The position numbers were made by a program, and so were the translations under genes. From NCBI RefSeq assembly GCF_014926405.1, contig NZ_JACXXJ020000003.1, positions 417,001-481,000 on the forward strand: DNA of 64,000 nucleotides, in the 5' to 3' direction. The notes beneath the pieces were generated by a model. It had not been told where the DNA came from, did not search any database, and was given only the letters and a program-made list of their open reading frames with translations. The stretch is from Agrobacterium vitis (lineage in GTDB: Bacteria; Pseudomonadota; Alphaproteobacteria; Rhizobiales; Rhizobiaceae). This document shows, one piece after another, positions 38,570-47,156 of the stretch. Each line of letters begins with the position of its first letter. Position 1 is the first letter of the stretch.

Positions 38570-38953
38570 TCAGAAACGAGGCGGCGGCACCAAGGGCAGA
38601 GGGGCAAGCGACAGCAGCCGAGGAGCAGATGACGGCAACGGCGCATCCCCCACCATTGGCTTGCCCAAAAGAGTGGAAAAATCCGCAAGCAGGCTCACGC
38701 AGGCCGCGCAATGGCCACACCCCATTGCCTGGTGCTGGTCGGGACAGTTACGATCCATCTTGTGGACATGCTCAGATGGACTTGCTGCGTGAAATGGCGA
38801 TGCAGTCGGTATCGCATCATGGCCTTGGTGTGTTTCGGCAACCTGCATCGTCATCGGCGAAACCATACCGCCAGTCGCAGCCAAGCCGCTGACCGGCATG
38901 GCGCCATAAGCCAGAGCGGCAATAACCAGCATAAGGCGAAGAACGAGAGCCAT
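38570..38953 (-). CDS. Cys/His-rich secreted hypothetical protein (DUF2946-like)
   Basis: 127 residues from the ATG at 38953. After a signal-like N-terminus (LRLMLVIAALAYGAMPVSGLA) comes a metal-ligand-rich stretch: EHVHKMDRNCPDQHQAMGCGHCAACV, shortened here to name its histidines and four cysteines. The pattern resembles small copper-region proteins of the DUF2946 type. The DUF305 gene follows 73 bases downstream. Confidence 0.6.
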   Translation of the reverse strand: MALVLRLMLVIAALAYGAMPVSGLAATGGMVSPMTMQVAETHQGHDAIPTASPFHAASPSEHVHKMDRNCPDQHQAMGCGHCAACVSLLADFSTLLGKPMVGDAPLPSSAPRLLSLAPLPLVPPPRF

Positions 38954-38997
38954 GATGGTAGTGTATGCCGATAACCTCACGAGGCAAGCGTTTTCAC

Positions 38998-40107
38998 TCA
39001 GCCTTTTCGGCCTTTGATTTGGCCTGCCAGATCCAGCCATTGCTGCGCCCGGCGCGCCCAGGTGAAGTGCGTCCTGACATGCTCCGTCCGCTCCTGACGC
39101 CGCGCCGCAGCCGCAGCCGGATCTCGCTTCATCGCAAGCAGCGCCTCGCTGGCAAACTCGATATAGGTGTGCGCGAGTTCATGGTAAGATGGTGCCATAT
39201 CCATAAACTGGCCAATCCCTTCCAACACTTCCGGCAGTGCACCAAGCCGTGTTGTCAGCACATCCGCCCCACTTGCCAAGGCTTCGACCGCGGTGATGCA
39301 AAAGGTTTCCTTGAATGTTGATGGATATGCGAGAGCCGCGACATCTCTCATAACTTCAGCCAGCTCTTTTTGCGAAACCGATTCATAATAGCTCACCCCC
39401 CTCAGATTGCGCGCCACCTCATAGAGATAGACATGGGGGTCGTGCTGTTTTTCAGGGGCATAAATCTTCATGCCTGAGAAGACTTTCAGCTCCGCTCCTG
39501 GCACCCGGGCACGAATGGATGGAAACGCTAGCAACAGAACCTCCAATCCACGAAAGGGCGTGCTGCTGTAGGTCAAGACGGGAGGAGCGCCAGTCTCAAA
39601 CCATGCCGGCTGCAAAGGATGTTCCAGAAAAGCCGGAGAGACGGCGTTTCCAATCACCGTGGCCCGCCTCGTGTCAATACCGAAGGCGGTAGCATACTCA
39701 TTCACCTGCCAATTACTGACCATGACAAAGGCATCCCAGACGGCCTGCTCATCGACATTTCGTAAGCTCGCAACGGCACCCTGGTTTGCAGCGTGATGGC
39801 AATAAAGCACCATCGGAACATTTTTCGGCACGACCTGACGAAATTTAATGCCCATCGCCACCGATACCACGACGACGATATCAAACTGGCCAAAACCCTC
39901 ACGTCCGATGGTGCTGCTTTCAACCAGCCGAACGCCCTTTACCACCCGCTCGTGGCTTGGATTGTTCATCAGGGTCACCGTGGCGCCAGCCTTGACCAAT
40001 TCCTCGGAAAGATAGGCAATGGCAGATTGCGTGCCGCCGAGTGGCTTTTGCAGAGGCGTTTCCGGATCGTAATCGATGCCACCCGTATCCAGAAACAGAA
40101 AATTCAT
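38998..40107 (-). CDS. Glycosyltransferase, group 1 (GT4-like)
   Basis: 369 residues with the GT-B layout. The N-terminal half has PLGGTQSAIAYLSEELVKAG, a typical acceptor-side loop; the C-terminal half has YPSTFKETFCITAVEALASGADV, the nucleotide-sugar binding E..E region. It would add a sugar to an envelope polysaccharide or other acceptor from a nucleotide sugar. A SAM-fold protein gene lies 37 bases upstream on the same strand, so the two may form an operon. Confidence 0.85.
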   Translation of the reverse strand: MNFLFLDTGGIDYDPETPLQKPLGGTQSAIAYLSEELVKAGATVTLMNNPSHERVVKGVRLVESSTIGREGFGQFDIVVVVSVAMGIKFRQVVPKNVPMVLYCHHAANQGAVASLRNVDEQAVWDAFVMVSNWQVNEYATAFGIDTRRATVIGNAVSPAFLEHPLQPAWFETGAPPVLTYSSTPFRGLEVLLLAFPSIRARVPGAELKVFSGMKIYAPEKQHDPHVYLYEVARNLRGVSYYESVSQKELAEVMRDVAALAYPSTFKETFCITAVEALASGADVLTTRLGALPEVLEGIGQFMDMAPSYHELAHTYIEFASEALLAMKRDPAAAAARRQERTEHVRTHFTWARRAQQWLDLAGQIKGRKG

Positions 40108-40144
40108 GCAACCCCCAAATGGCTCATGTCAGCAATAATTCGAA

Positions 40145-40909
40145 TCAACCTGAGGAAGCATATATGACCTTATGGAGAATCCGGTAGTCCTTGCTCTCTT
40201 CCCCCAACGGCACGACGGGCCAATCCCAGCTCTGCTCTACTTCAGGCGGCGCAATGCCCGCCAGAAGATCGATTTCCTCGCGCAAGACATCGTTGCGGTC
40301 GATGACGGAGAAGGAAATATCCGTGAGCAAACAGGTACGGGCGGGCAATTGCGCCAACCCGTCAAGATGGGCGCGAATCAGCCGGGCCACGCTATCGTGA
40401 GGCATCACCCCCGTCGCCTCCCCGGCCAGCCGCTTTTTGGCGCCCATGCCGATCTGGGAGAGAATATTGGCCGAGACCACCAGATCGAGCCAGGGAACGC
40501 GGCGCAGGAAATCCAGCGGCTCCGGCACCTGCCCCTGTTTCAACGCATCGTAGCCGGAAAGATCGCGTTCGATAAAGCGGACGTTCTTCAGCCCCTTCAT
40601 CGCCAACCAGGCCCGGACGCTGGCGACATGCACCAGATCCACCAGCACGACCGTATCAAAGGCTCGTGACAATTCCAAAATAGGCACGTCCCGCAGCAGG
40701 CCGGAGCCAAGCACGACAACAGTACGGCGTGGCATGACCGGCTGTGCCGCATGCAGAACCGCCCGCTTGCAATTGTGCTCATGCTCCGCCCAATCGCTGG
40801 CGCAGCGGCGGGCGCGCGACCAGAGATTGATGGAATAGCGGATATAAGGCCGATGCGCTTTAGACGTCACCCACCATGTTGCCGCGTAATTCAGCGCTTC
40901 AAGGATCAT
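40145..40909 (-). CDS. Hypothetical protein with methyltransferase-like fold
   Basis: 254 residues. TVVVLGSGLLRDVPILELS followed by DTVVLVDLVHV has the strand-loop-helix-strand-acid order of a SAM-binding Rossmann fold, and WLDLVVSANILSQIG resembles the motif IV strand. The glycine motif is GSGLLRD rather than GxGxG, so activity is not certain. It precedes a glycosyltransferase gene on the same strand and may modify the same product. Confidence 0.6.
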   Translation of the reverse strand: MILEALNYAATWWVTSKAHRPYIRYSINLWSRARRCASDWAEHEHNCKRAVLHAAQPVMPRRTVVVLGSGLLRDVPILELSRAFDTVVLVDLVHVASVRAWLAMKGLKNVRFIERDLSGYDALKQGQVPEPLDFLRRVPWLDLVVSANILSQIGMGAKKRLAGEATGVMPHDSVARLIRAHLDGLAQLPARTCLLTDISFSVIDRNDVLREEIDLLAGIAPPEVEQSWDWPVVPLGEESKDYRILHKVIYASSG

Positions 40910-41021
40910 TCCCGGCCTATAGCATCGGCATCGGGCCGAAACCAGCCTTCGGCCTTGCCGCTCAGGGCGTCATCCACTAAGACAGCCGCAACACACACTC
41001 CCCTAGCATTCGGTGCCGATC

Positions 41022-42659
41022 ATGAGCGAAAAGACCAAAAAGCCCCAGAAACTGAGAGCCCGCCTGCCGCGTGGTTTCGTGGATCGGGAAGCCCATGACA
41101 TCCGTGCCGTCAACGAGATGACCGCGAAAATCCGCGAAGTCTATGAGCGCTACGGCTTCGATCCCATTGAGACACCGCTGTTTGAATATACCGATGCGCT
41201 CGGAAAATTCCTGCCCGACAGCGACCGCCCGAACGAAGGCGTGTTCTCGCTTCAGGATGATGACGAGCAATGGATGAGCCTGCGCTACGACCTGACCGCA
41301 CCGCTCGCCCGGCATGTCGCGGAAAATTTCAACGAGATCCAACTGCCCTACCGCACCTACCGCGCCGGCTATGTGTTCCGCAATGAAAAGCCGGGTCCGG
41401 GCCGTTTCCGCCAGTTCATGCAGTTCGATGCCGACAGCGTTGGCGCACCGGGTGTGCAGGCTGATGCCGAAATGTGCATGATGATGGCCGATACGCTGGA
41501 AGCGCTGGGCATCAAGCGCGGCGATTACGTGATCCGGGTGAATAACCGAAAGGTGCTGGATGGCGTGATGGAAGCCATCGGGCTGGGCGGTGATGAGAAT
41601 GCGGCACGGCGGCTCAACGTGCTGCGGGCGATTGATAAGCTGGATAAGTTTCCCGTCAATGAGATCAGAAAGCTTCTTGGCGTTGGTCGCTGGGACGGCG
41701 GTGAAGAAGGCAAAGGCGATTTCACGAAAGGTGCTGGACTGAATGAAATTCAAATCGATGCAGTGCTTTGGTACACCACAGTTACTCTTGATCGCGTAGC
41801 TCCCGCTAGCGAGTTTTCAGCAGACCTGCGGACCGATATGAAGAAGGCAGCATCTGCGGGTAACGTGCGCTGCAATATAGAATTGCTTAATGACTGGTCT
41901 GATGATGCTAATATCGAGAACTGGGCGAAATTGGGCGGAAAAAGCGACATTTTACTAGAAGGAATAAAAGAACTTCGTCAAATGGCGCATATCTTCTACG
42001 CGACTGGATACGGTACTAAAAGAATAAGCATCGACCCCTCCGTAGTCCGAGGCCTCGAATACTACACCGGCCCCGTCTACGAAGCCGAACTGACCTTCGA
42101 CGTCACCAACGAAAAAGGCGAAAAGGTTGTCTTCGGCTCGGTCGGCGGCGGCGGGCGTTATGATGGGCTCGTGTCGCGCTTCATGGGCCAGCCTGTTCCG
42201 GCCACCGGCTTTTCCATTGGCGTCTCGCGCCTGATGACGGCCTTGAAAAACTTGGGCAAGCTGGGCGCTGAAGAGGTTCCCGCGCCGGTTCTGATCACCG
42301 TGATGGATGGCGATGTCGAGAGCATGGGGCGCTATCAACGCTTTACCCAGGCGCTTCGCAATGAAGGCATTCGCGCTGAAATGTATCAGGGCAATTGGAA
42401 GAAATTCGGCAATCAGCTGAAATATGCCGACCGTCGCGGCTCCCCCATCGCCATCATTCAGGGCGGCGATGAGCGCGAACAGGGGGTGGTGCAGATCAAG
42501 GATCTGATCGAAGGCAAGCGTCTGTCAGGCGAGATCACCGACAATACCGAATGGCGCGAAGCCCGCGTGGCGCAGATTGTCGTGCCGGAAGCAGAGCTTG
42601 TGGCCAAGGTGAAGGAAATTCTGGCCGCCCAGGCGGACGATCGGGCGCGGGCGAAGTAG
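41022..42659 (+). CDS. hisS: Histidyl-tRNA synthetase with an unusual insertion segment
   Basis: 545 residues from the ATG at 41022; a GTG at 41013 is also in frame. The class II core is intact: [29 protein letters not shown] (motif 2), [11 protein letters not shown] and [16 protein letters not shown] (motif 3 region), and a C-terminal anticodon-binding domain. Relatives I know are near 500 residues. The excess lies between FTKGAGL and [14 protein letters not shown] (residues ~240-336), where the DNA is much poorer in G+C (22 of 60 bases at 41941-42000, versus 39 of 60 at 42121-42180). Confidence 0.95.
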   Translation: MSEKTKKPQKLRARLPRGFVDREAHDIRAVNEMTAKIREVYERYGFDPIETPLFEYTDALGKFLPDSDRPNEGVFSLQDDDEQWMSLRYDLTAPLARHVAENFNEIQLPYRTYRAGYVFRNEKPGPGRFRQFMQFDADSVGAPGVQADAEMCMMMADTLEALGIKRGDYVIRVNNRKVLDGVMEAIGLGGDENAARRLNVLRAIDKLDKFPVNEIRKLLGVGRWDGGEEGKGDFTKGAGLNEIQIDAVLWYTTVTLDRVAPASEFSADLRTDMKKAASAGNVRCNIELLNDWSDDANIENWAKLGGKSDILLEGIKELRQMAHIFYATGYGTKRISIDPSVVRGLEYYTGPVYEAELTFDVTNEKGEKVVFGSVGGGGRYDGLVSRFMGQPVPATGFSIGVSRLMTALKNLGKLGAEEVPAPVLITVMDGDVESMGRYQRFTQALRNEGIRAEMYQGNWKKFGNQLKYADRRGSPIAIIQGGDEREQGVVQIKDLIEGKRLSGEITDNTEWREARVAQIVVPEAELVAKVKEILAAQADDRARAK

Positions 42660-42742
42660 GGTTTTTGAAGTCGGCAAAAGAGAATATTACGCCCTCTAAC
42701 GCCCCCTTCCCCCTCCACTCTTTATACGCTAGAACCAGTTCA

Positions 42743-42998
42743 GGATCGGTTGTAACGCACCGATCCCGGAGCGTAGAAACTCCGCGCACAACGGCCCGTG
42801 TCGGTCGTTATAAAGACACCCCTCAGCCATAGGTTTGTGGCTGAGGCGGTGGGCTATGTCTATATGGTCCACTCTCCATCCTTCTATGGTCGGGGAGGCC
42901 TTGGCGTATGTCCAGAGCTTCGGCTTAAAGGCCAAGGCGGTCGTTTGTGTGCGGCTTTTCTACCTCCCCGATCGCCAGAGACCCCTCTCTGGCGATCG
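42743..42998 (+). ncRNA. Structured leader or small RNA candidate with four hairpins
   Basis: Four strong inverted repeats fall in 256 bases: GGATCGGT/ACCGATCC (42743-42766), CCTCAGCCA/TGGCTGAGG (42821-42846), GCCTTGG/CCAAGGC (42898-42938) and CGATCGCCAGAG/CTCTGGCGATCG (42969-42998, loop of six). The last ends about 30 bases before the start of the 154-residue gene. This is far more structure than a normal spacer; it could be a cis-acting leader or an independent RNA. The whole 42660-43029 gap holds no convincing protein gene. Strand assumed from the downstream gene. Confidence 0.45.
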
Positions 42999-43029
42999 CT
43001 TGGTTTTCAAGCGTGGGAGGCAATGGACA

Positions 43030-43494
43030 ATGGCCGATTACAACCTCTGGGCCGATCTTTTCGATACGTGGCAATCCTCATCCGATTGGATCAAGGCACT
43101 GGTCATCGTGACACCGCCGGGTTTTGCGGTCAGCGTGTTGGCGCTGCTGCTGCGCCACAGGCGGGAGAGACCGGGAAACCCACCACAAGGGGCAATTTAC
43201 CAACCGCCACCGCGCCCGGAAGACTCGGCGGAAATTATCGACGTCACCATTCTCGACGCGGCAACCAACCTTCAAACCCGGTTGGAGGAAGCCCGCCACG
43301 CCCTGCTTCCGCAGAACCGTACTCTACTCGATAGCGAAGAACTGGGACGCCGGACCATCCGTCAGCAGATCGAACAGATCATTCTCGAAGAATACCACCG
43401 CCGGTCCGATCCGGCTGACGCCCTTGAGCGCGTGCGGCAATTCCTGAGACAACACCAGCCTCAGCAGAAAGACGGACGCCAAACTGAGGATTGA
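43030..43494 (+). CDS. Anchored hypothetical protein
   Basis: 154 residues; GGGAGG lies ten bases before the ATG. A single membrane helix (KALVIVTPPGFAVSVLALLL, residues ~20-40) follows a short N-terminal part rich in tryptophan (NLWADLFDTWQ), then a basic stop-transfer segment RHRRERPG, a proline-rich linker and a charged helical C-terminus (QQIEQIILEEYHRRSDPADAL). I recognise no family with a known function. It opens the group of small membrane-protein genes between hisS and hisZ. Confidence 0.8.
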   Translation: MADYNLWADLFDTWQSSSDWIKALVIVTPPGFAVSVLALLLRHRRERPGNPPQGAIYQPPPRPEDSAEIIDVTILDAATNLQTRLEEARHALLPQNRTLLDSEELGRRTIRQQIEQIILEEYHRRSDPADALERVRQFLRQHQPQQKDGRQTED

Positions 43495-43570
43495 CTGTGA
43501 GCAAGGGTGCATCCGAGGTGACGGCCCGCTCAAGCTGAGATAGACTGGAATCGCAACCACGGAGACAGTT

Positions 43571-43834
43571 TTGCAAGACAGCGCCCCCATTCCGGTCACC
43601 CAATGGAACGAGATGAAGAAGCTCGAAGCCTCGTGGTTCGACCGGCTGTCCACCGTTTGCCTTACGGTCGGCGTGGCCGCGCCGATTGCTGCCAGCAGCC
43701 TTTCGCCCAATGGTGATCATAAATTACCGCTGCTTGGCTTCGTCTTCTGGATTTTTCTGGCAATCGTGCTACATTTACGGGAAAGGCTCTCTGAACTAAC
43801 CCTAAGAAATGAAGTTACTGACACCTCGTATTGA
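43571..43834 (+). CDS. Small membrane protein, paralogue A
   Basis: 87 residues with a TTG start preceded by GGAGA. Its first 68 residues are identical to those of paralogue B at 44278. Two hydrophobic stretches (LSTVCLTVGVAAPIAASSL and LLGFVFWIFLAIVLH) suggest two membrane helices with a short loop. The C-terminus differs from B and is more polar. Function unknown. Confidence 0.75.
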   Translation: MQDSAPIPVTQWNEMKKLEASWFDRLSTVCLTVGVAAPIAASSLSPNGDHKLPLLGFVFWIFLAIVLHLRERLSELTLRNEVTDTSY

Positions 43835-44147
43835 CGGTGTTTCCGAACTGAGTGCTAGTGCAATTGAACGGCTTTTGTTGATGCGCTTGGATGTAAGCAT
43901 TTCTATCTGCCTGCCTTTCCATGCTCTCGCCGAAGCTTCGAGCCGCATTGGCAACATTTTGACGTTTCCGATCATTGCTCTCCTCTTGTATGCGAGACAA
44001 GTTCATACGACAGTTAGCCATTTGGTCGGTTTCAGGTTTGAAACCGTATGACAAACATGTTTGCTCCGTTTTTTTGATAAACTCAGGAGATGAGGTGTTC
44101 ACACATCCGAAAAGCGGAAAGATGCAAAGTAAAACGATTCTCTTCAT
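43815..44147 (-). CDS. Small lipoprotein
   Basis: 110 residues. IVLLCIFPLFGC is a lipoprotein signal with the lipidated cysteine at about residue 15, followed by a hydrophilic mature part with a paired-cysteine pattern (TCLSYGF, MANC, NCTSTQF, TRC). It is on the opposite strand, between the two paralogues, and overlaps the end of paralogue A by 20 bases. The surrounding DNA is AT-richer than the flanking his genes. Confidence 0.7.
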   Translation of the reverse strand: MKRIVLLCIFPLFGCVNTSSPEFIKKTEQTCLSYGFKPETDQMANCRMNLSRIQEESNDRKRQNVANAARSFGESMERQADRNAYIQAHQQKPFNCTSTQFGNTVNTRCQ

Positions 44148-44277
44148 AAAACCCCACTCGGCTGCTCATATCCCCAAAAATCAACCGTAAGGCGAAAATA
44201 GTTTATTAGAAACTAATTTTCTATTTAGAGCTTATTTGATATACTGAATTTCAAAAAGATGCTTCCCGGAGACAATC

Positions 44278-44520
44278 GTGCAAGACAGCGCCCCCATTCC
44301 GGTCACCCAATGGAACGAGATGAAGAAGCTCGAAGCATCGTGGTTCGACCGGCTGTCCACCGTTTGCCTTACGGTCGGCGTGGCTGCACCGATAGCCGCC
44401 AGCAGTCTCTCGCCGAATGGCGACCATAAATTACCGCTGCTTGGCTTCGTCTTCTGGATTTTTCTGGCAATCGTGCTACATATACTGGCAAGGTTCTCTA
44501 TTCTGGAGATGAAACAGTGA
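44278..44520 (+). CDS. Small membrane protein, paralogue B
   Basis: 80 residues with a GTG start preceded by GGAGA. Identical to paralogue A over the first 68 residues although the two DNA copies differ at about eleven positions, all silent apart from the start codon. It ends ILARFSILEMKQ. Its end carries the GGAG ribosome site for the overlapping 35-residue gene. Confidence 0.78.
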   Translation: MQDSAPIPVTQWNEMKKLEASWFDRLSTVCLTVGVAAPIAASSLSPNGDHKLPLLGFVFWIFLAIVLHILARFSILEMKQ

Positions 44521-44624
44521 CAAGTTTTGAGCAGATCTACACTGTCATGCCGCTTGGCCTGTTGGTTCTGGCCGGTGGCCTGCTGGCCTATAAAAAATGG
44601 CAGCATAGCCAGACCCATCATTGA
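44517..44624 (+). CDS. 35-residue membrane peptide, coupled to paralogue B
   Basis: The GTG start overlaps the TGA stop of paralogue B (GTGA at 44517-44520), and GGAG inside the end of paralogue B lies eight bases upstream. The peptide has a single hydrophobic helix (MPLGLLVLAGGLLAYKKW) and a His-rich tail. Paralogue A has no such partner. The gene is too short for standard callers. Function unknown; it looks like a small partner subunit. Confidence 0.65.
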   Translation: MTSFEQIYTVMPLGLLVLAGGLLAYKKWQHSQTHH

Positions 44625-44688
44625 CATAGCAGTCAAAGGGTGGTGTTCGGATTATCCCGAATGCATGCGTAACTGACCGGGATAGTCA

Positions 44689-45807
44689 ATGCCTCTGATC
44701 AATATGCCGGATTTCGCCGGCGCTCTTCTTGATGATTTTGCCGCGCGTGGCGCAGCAAGGGTCGATACACCGGTTATCCAGCCAGCCGAGCCGTTTCTGG
44801 ATATGGCGGGCGAGGATCTGCGCCGCCGAATTTTCCTCACCGAAAGCGAGACCGGCGAAAGCCTGTGTCTACGGCCGGAATTCACCATTCCCGTCTGTCT
44901 CAGCCATATTGAAAACGCCACCGGCACGCCGAAGCGCTACGCCTATCTGGGCGAAGTGTTTCGCCAGCGTCGCGAAGGCGGCAATGAATTCTATCAGGCC
45001 GGGATCGAAGATCTTGGCGAGCCCGCCACGGCCCGGGCCGATGCCCGCGCCATTAATGACGCCATCGGCATTCTGCACAAGCTGCTGCCCGGACGGCCTC
45101 TGACCGTCATGCTCGGCGATCAAGCGGTGTTTGAGGCCGTGGTCAAGACACTTGGCCTGCCCTCCGGCTGGCAAAGACGGCTGATCCAGGCTTTTGGCGA
45201 CAGCACCCATCTCGATCAACTGTTGAAAACCCTGGCCAGCCCACAAACGGCGCATGGTCTCGATCCGGCTGTGGAAGCGCTGCTATCGTCGGGCGACGAA
45301 GCCGGGCTGATTGCCCATCTCGACCGGACCATGGAAGACACCGGCTATTCCACCAATGCCAGCCGCAGCCCCCGCGAAATTGCCGCGAGGCTGAAGGAAA
45401 AGCTGGCGCTGGCCGAAACCCGGCTGGATGGCGCCGCCCTGTTGCTGCTGCGCGAGTTTCTATCGCTGGAATTGCCGCTGAGCGAAGCCGCCGCGGCCTT
45501 GGCGGGCTTTGCCGATGCGGCGGGTCTGTCGCTGGGGGCGGCTCTTGACGGGTTTGAAGCACGGATCGCCGCACTGACCGACCTTGGTGTCGATCTCACC
45601 CGGATCACCTATCGCGCCGCCTTTGGCCGGCCACTGGATTATTACACCGGTCTGGTGTTTGAAGTGGCGCTTTCCGGCGAACCCGCCGTTTTGGCCGGTG
45701 GCGGACGGTTCGACCGGCTGCTGACCCTGCTTGGCGCAAAAGACACCATTCCCGCCGTCGGCTTCTCCCTCTGGCTGGACCGCATCGAACTGGCGAGGGC
45801 GCGCTGA
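44689..45807 (+). CDS. hisZ: ATP phosphoribosyltransferase regulatory subunit HisZ
   Basis: 372 residues, resembling a catalytic-core-only histidyl-tRNA synthetase: [36 protein letters not shown] and [21 protein letters not shown], plus [14 protein letters not shown]. HisZ lets short-form HisG respond to histidine. Its stop overlaps the hisG start by one base, so the pair is translationally coupled. The ribosome site is weak. Confidence 0.95.
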   Translation: MPLINMPDFAGALLDDFAARGAARVDTPVIQPAEPFLDMAGEDLRRRIFLTESETGESLCLRPEFTIPVCLSHIENATGTPKRYAYLGEVFRQRREGGNEFYQAGIEDLGEPATARADARAINDAIGILHKLLPGRPLTVMLGDQAVFEAVVKTLGLPSGWQRRLIQAFGDSTHLDQLLKTLASPQTAHGLDPAVEALLSSGDEAGLIAHLDRTMEDTGYSTNASRSPREIAARLKEKLALAETRLDGAALLLLREFLSLELPLSEAAAALAGFADAAGLSLGAALDGFEARIAALTDLGVDLTRITYRAAFGRPLDYYTGLVFEVALSGEPAVLAGGGRFDRLLTLLGAKDTIPAVGFSLWLDRIELARAR

Positions 45808-46499
45808 TGACCATTACCATCGGATTGCCCTCCAAGGGCCGGATGAAGGAAGACGCCTCGGCGATTTTTGCCCGTGCCGGGCTGACCATTACCGCTGTCG
45901 GCAATGACCGCTCCTATCGCGGTCGGGTCGAAGGCGAGGATATCGAGATCGCCTATCTCTCCGCCTCGGAAATTTCCCGCGAAATCGGCAATGGAACCGT
46001 CGATTTCGGCGTCACCGGTGAAGATTTGATCCGCGAAGAGCTGGCGGATGCCGACAAGCGAGTGGAAATCGCCGCACGGCTTGGTTTTGGCCATGCCGAT
46101 GTGGTGGTCGCCGTGCCGGACATCTGGCTGGACGTGGACAGCATGGCTGATCTGGGGGATGTGGCGCAGGAATTTCGCGCCCGCCATGGCCGAAGATTGG
46201 CGATAGCCACCAAATACTGGCGCCTGACCCAGCAGTTCTTCTCCCGCCAGCATGGTATCCAGCTTTACCGGATCGTCGAAAGCCTCGGTGCCACCGAAGG
46301 CGCACCCGCCGCTGGCCAGGCCGACATAATCGTTGACATCACCTCCACCGGCTCAACCCTGCGGGCAAACCACCTGAAAGTGTTGAGTGATGGCATCATC
46401 CTGCGCTCACAAGCGTGCCTGGTTCGCGCCCGCAAGCCAGAGCATGAAGGCAATGCTCAGATTGGCAAAATCATCGACGCTGTCAGAAGCGCACTCTGA
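45807..46499 (+). CDS. hisG: ATP phosphoribosyltransferase, short form
   Basis: 230 residues, the short form without the regulatory domain. Typical segments are [13 protein letters not shown] at the start and the PRPP-binding [19 protein letters not shown]. It catalyses the first step of histidine synthesis and needs HisZ from the previous gene. A good terminator lies 66 bases after the stop. Confidence 0.97.
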   Translation: MTITIGLPSKGRMKEDASAIFARAGLTITAVGNDRSYRGRVEGEDIEIAYLSASEISREIGNGTVDFGVTGEDLIREELADADKRVEIAARLGFGHADVVVAVPDIWLDVDSMADLGDVAQEFRARHGRRLAIATKYWRLTQQFFSRQHGIQLYRIVESLGATEGAPAAGQADIIVDITSTGSTLRANHLKVLSDGIILRSQACLVRARKPEHEGNAQIGKIIDAVRSAL

Positions 46500-46564
46500 A
46501 TTATCAGAGCAAACATAATGTAGTTGACTGCTTCCAACATTTCCCAAATTCAATAATGACGTAA

Positions 46565-46599
46565 AAGCTCAGGGTCTGAATAGACGCTGGGCTTTTTTT
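46565..46599 (+). terminator. hisZG terminator
   Basis: AAGCTCAG (46565-46572) pairs with CTGGGCTT (46587-46594) with one G-U pair, running into seven Ts. Clear rho-independent terminator. Confidence 0.88.
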
Positions 46600-47009
46600 C
46601 GGAAAAATTTATATTTCACTAAATATAATTAAATACATGTTTATTCAACCTGAATATATAAAACATACAGAATATAATTTTTGATAATTATTTAATTTTG
46701 AAATATCGCATCATCGTTTTTATGTGAAATTATTTTATGGCACAAATCGATGACTAAATTGATTTAAAATATCTATTTTACGATATTTTCAGTATGTATT
46801 TATGGAAAAAATATCAAATAATGATATTTCAATCATAATAAATAATTGACTCCCGATAAAATAAAAACCTAAATGATGTACACGGAAAAATGATGATAAA
46901 TGAATTTATATTTTACAAAAAATATAAATGAGCGTTATTTCCATGTATTTAATATGCAATAACTTTTCTAATTTTTCCGTGATTGTTCATTTTATCATAT
47001 CTGGGGGTA
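46600..47009. other. Very AT-rich spacer
   Basis: About 410 bases without a gene. The block 46621-46680 has 9 G or C in 60 bases, the lowest composition in the window. TTGACT near 46847 followed by an A-rich stretch could be a promoter for the peptide gene at 47010. AT-richness of this degree often attracts H-NS-like silencers such as MucR in rhizobia. Confidence 0.6.
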
Positions 47010-47141
47010 ATGATGAAATACCATATGAAAGCACTTATTATTATATCGTTGTTCTTGGGCACTGGTGAAACACTCACCCTAGCAAACGCAGGGGTCTGCA
47101 ATCCGTTCACCAAGGTTTGCTCCGGCCCTCACGGTGGCTAA
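47010..47141 (+). CDS. 43-residue secreted cysteine peptide
   Basis: The tandem ATGs at 47010 and 47013 follow GGGGG. The product has a signal peptide (MKALIIISLFLGTGETLTLANA) predicted to be cut after ANA, leaving a mature peptide of about 16 residues, GVCNPFTKVCSGPHGG, with two cysteines that could form a disulphide. It is too short for standard gene callers. No family recognised. Its own short hairpin follows downstream. Confidence 0.6.
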   Translation: MMKYHMKALIIISLFLGTGETLTLANAGVCNPFTKVCSGPHGG

Positions 47142-47156
47142 GGCTGTTTAAAGTTT

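Noticed and set aside
42729..42935. A 68-codon minus-strand frame within the hairpin-rich leader
   Set aside because: It spans two strong hairpins and has no ribosome site; structure of the DNA explains the region better than a protein.
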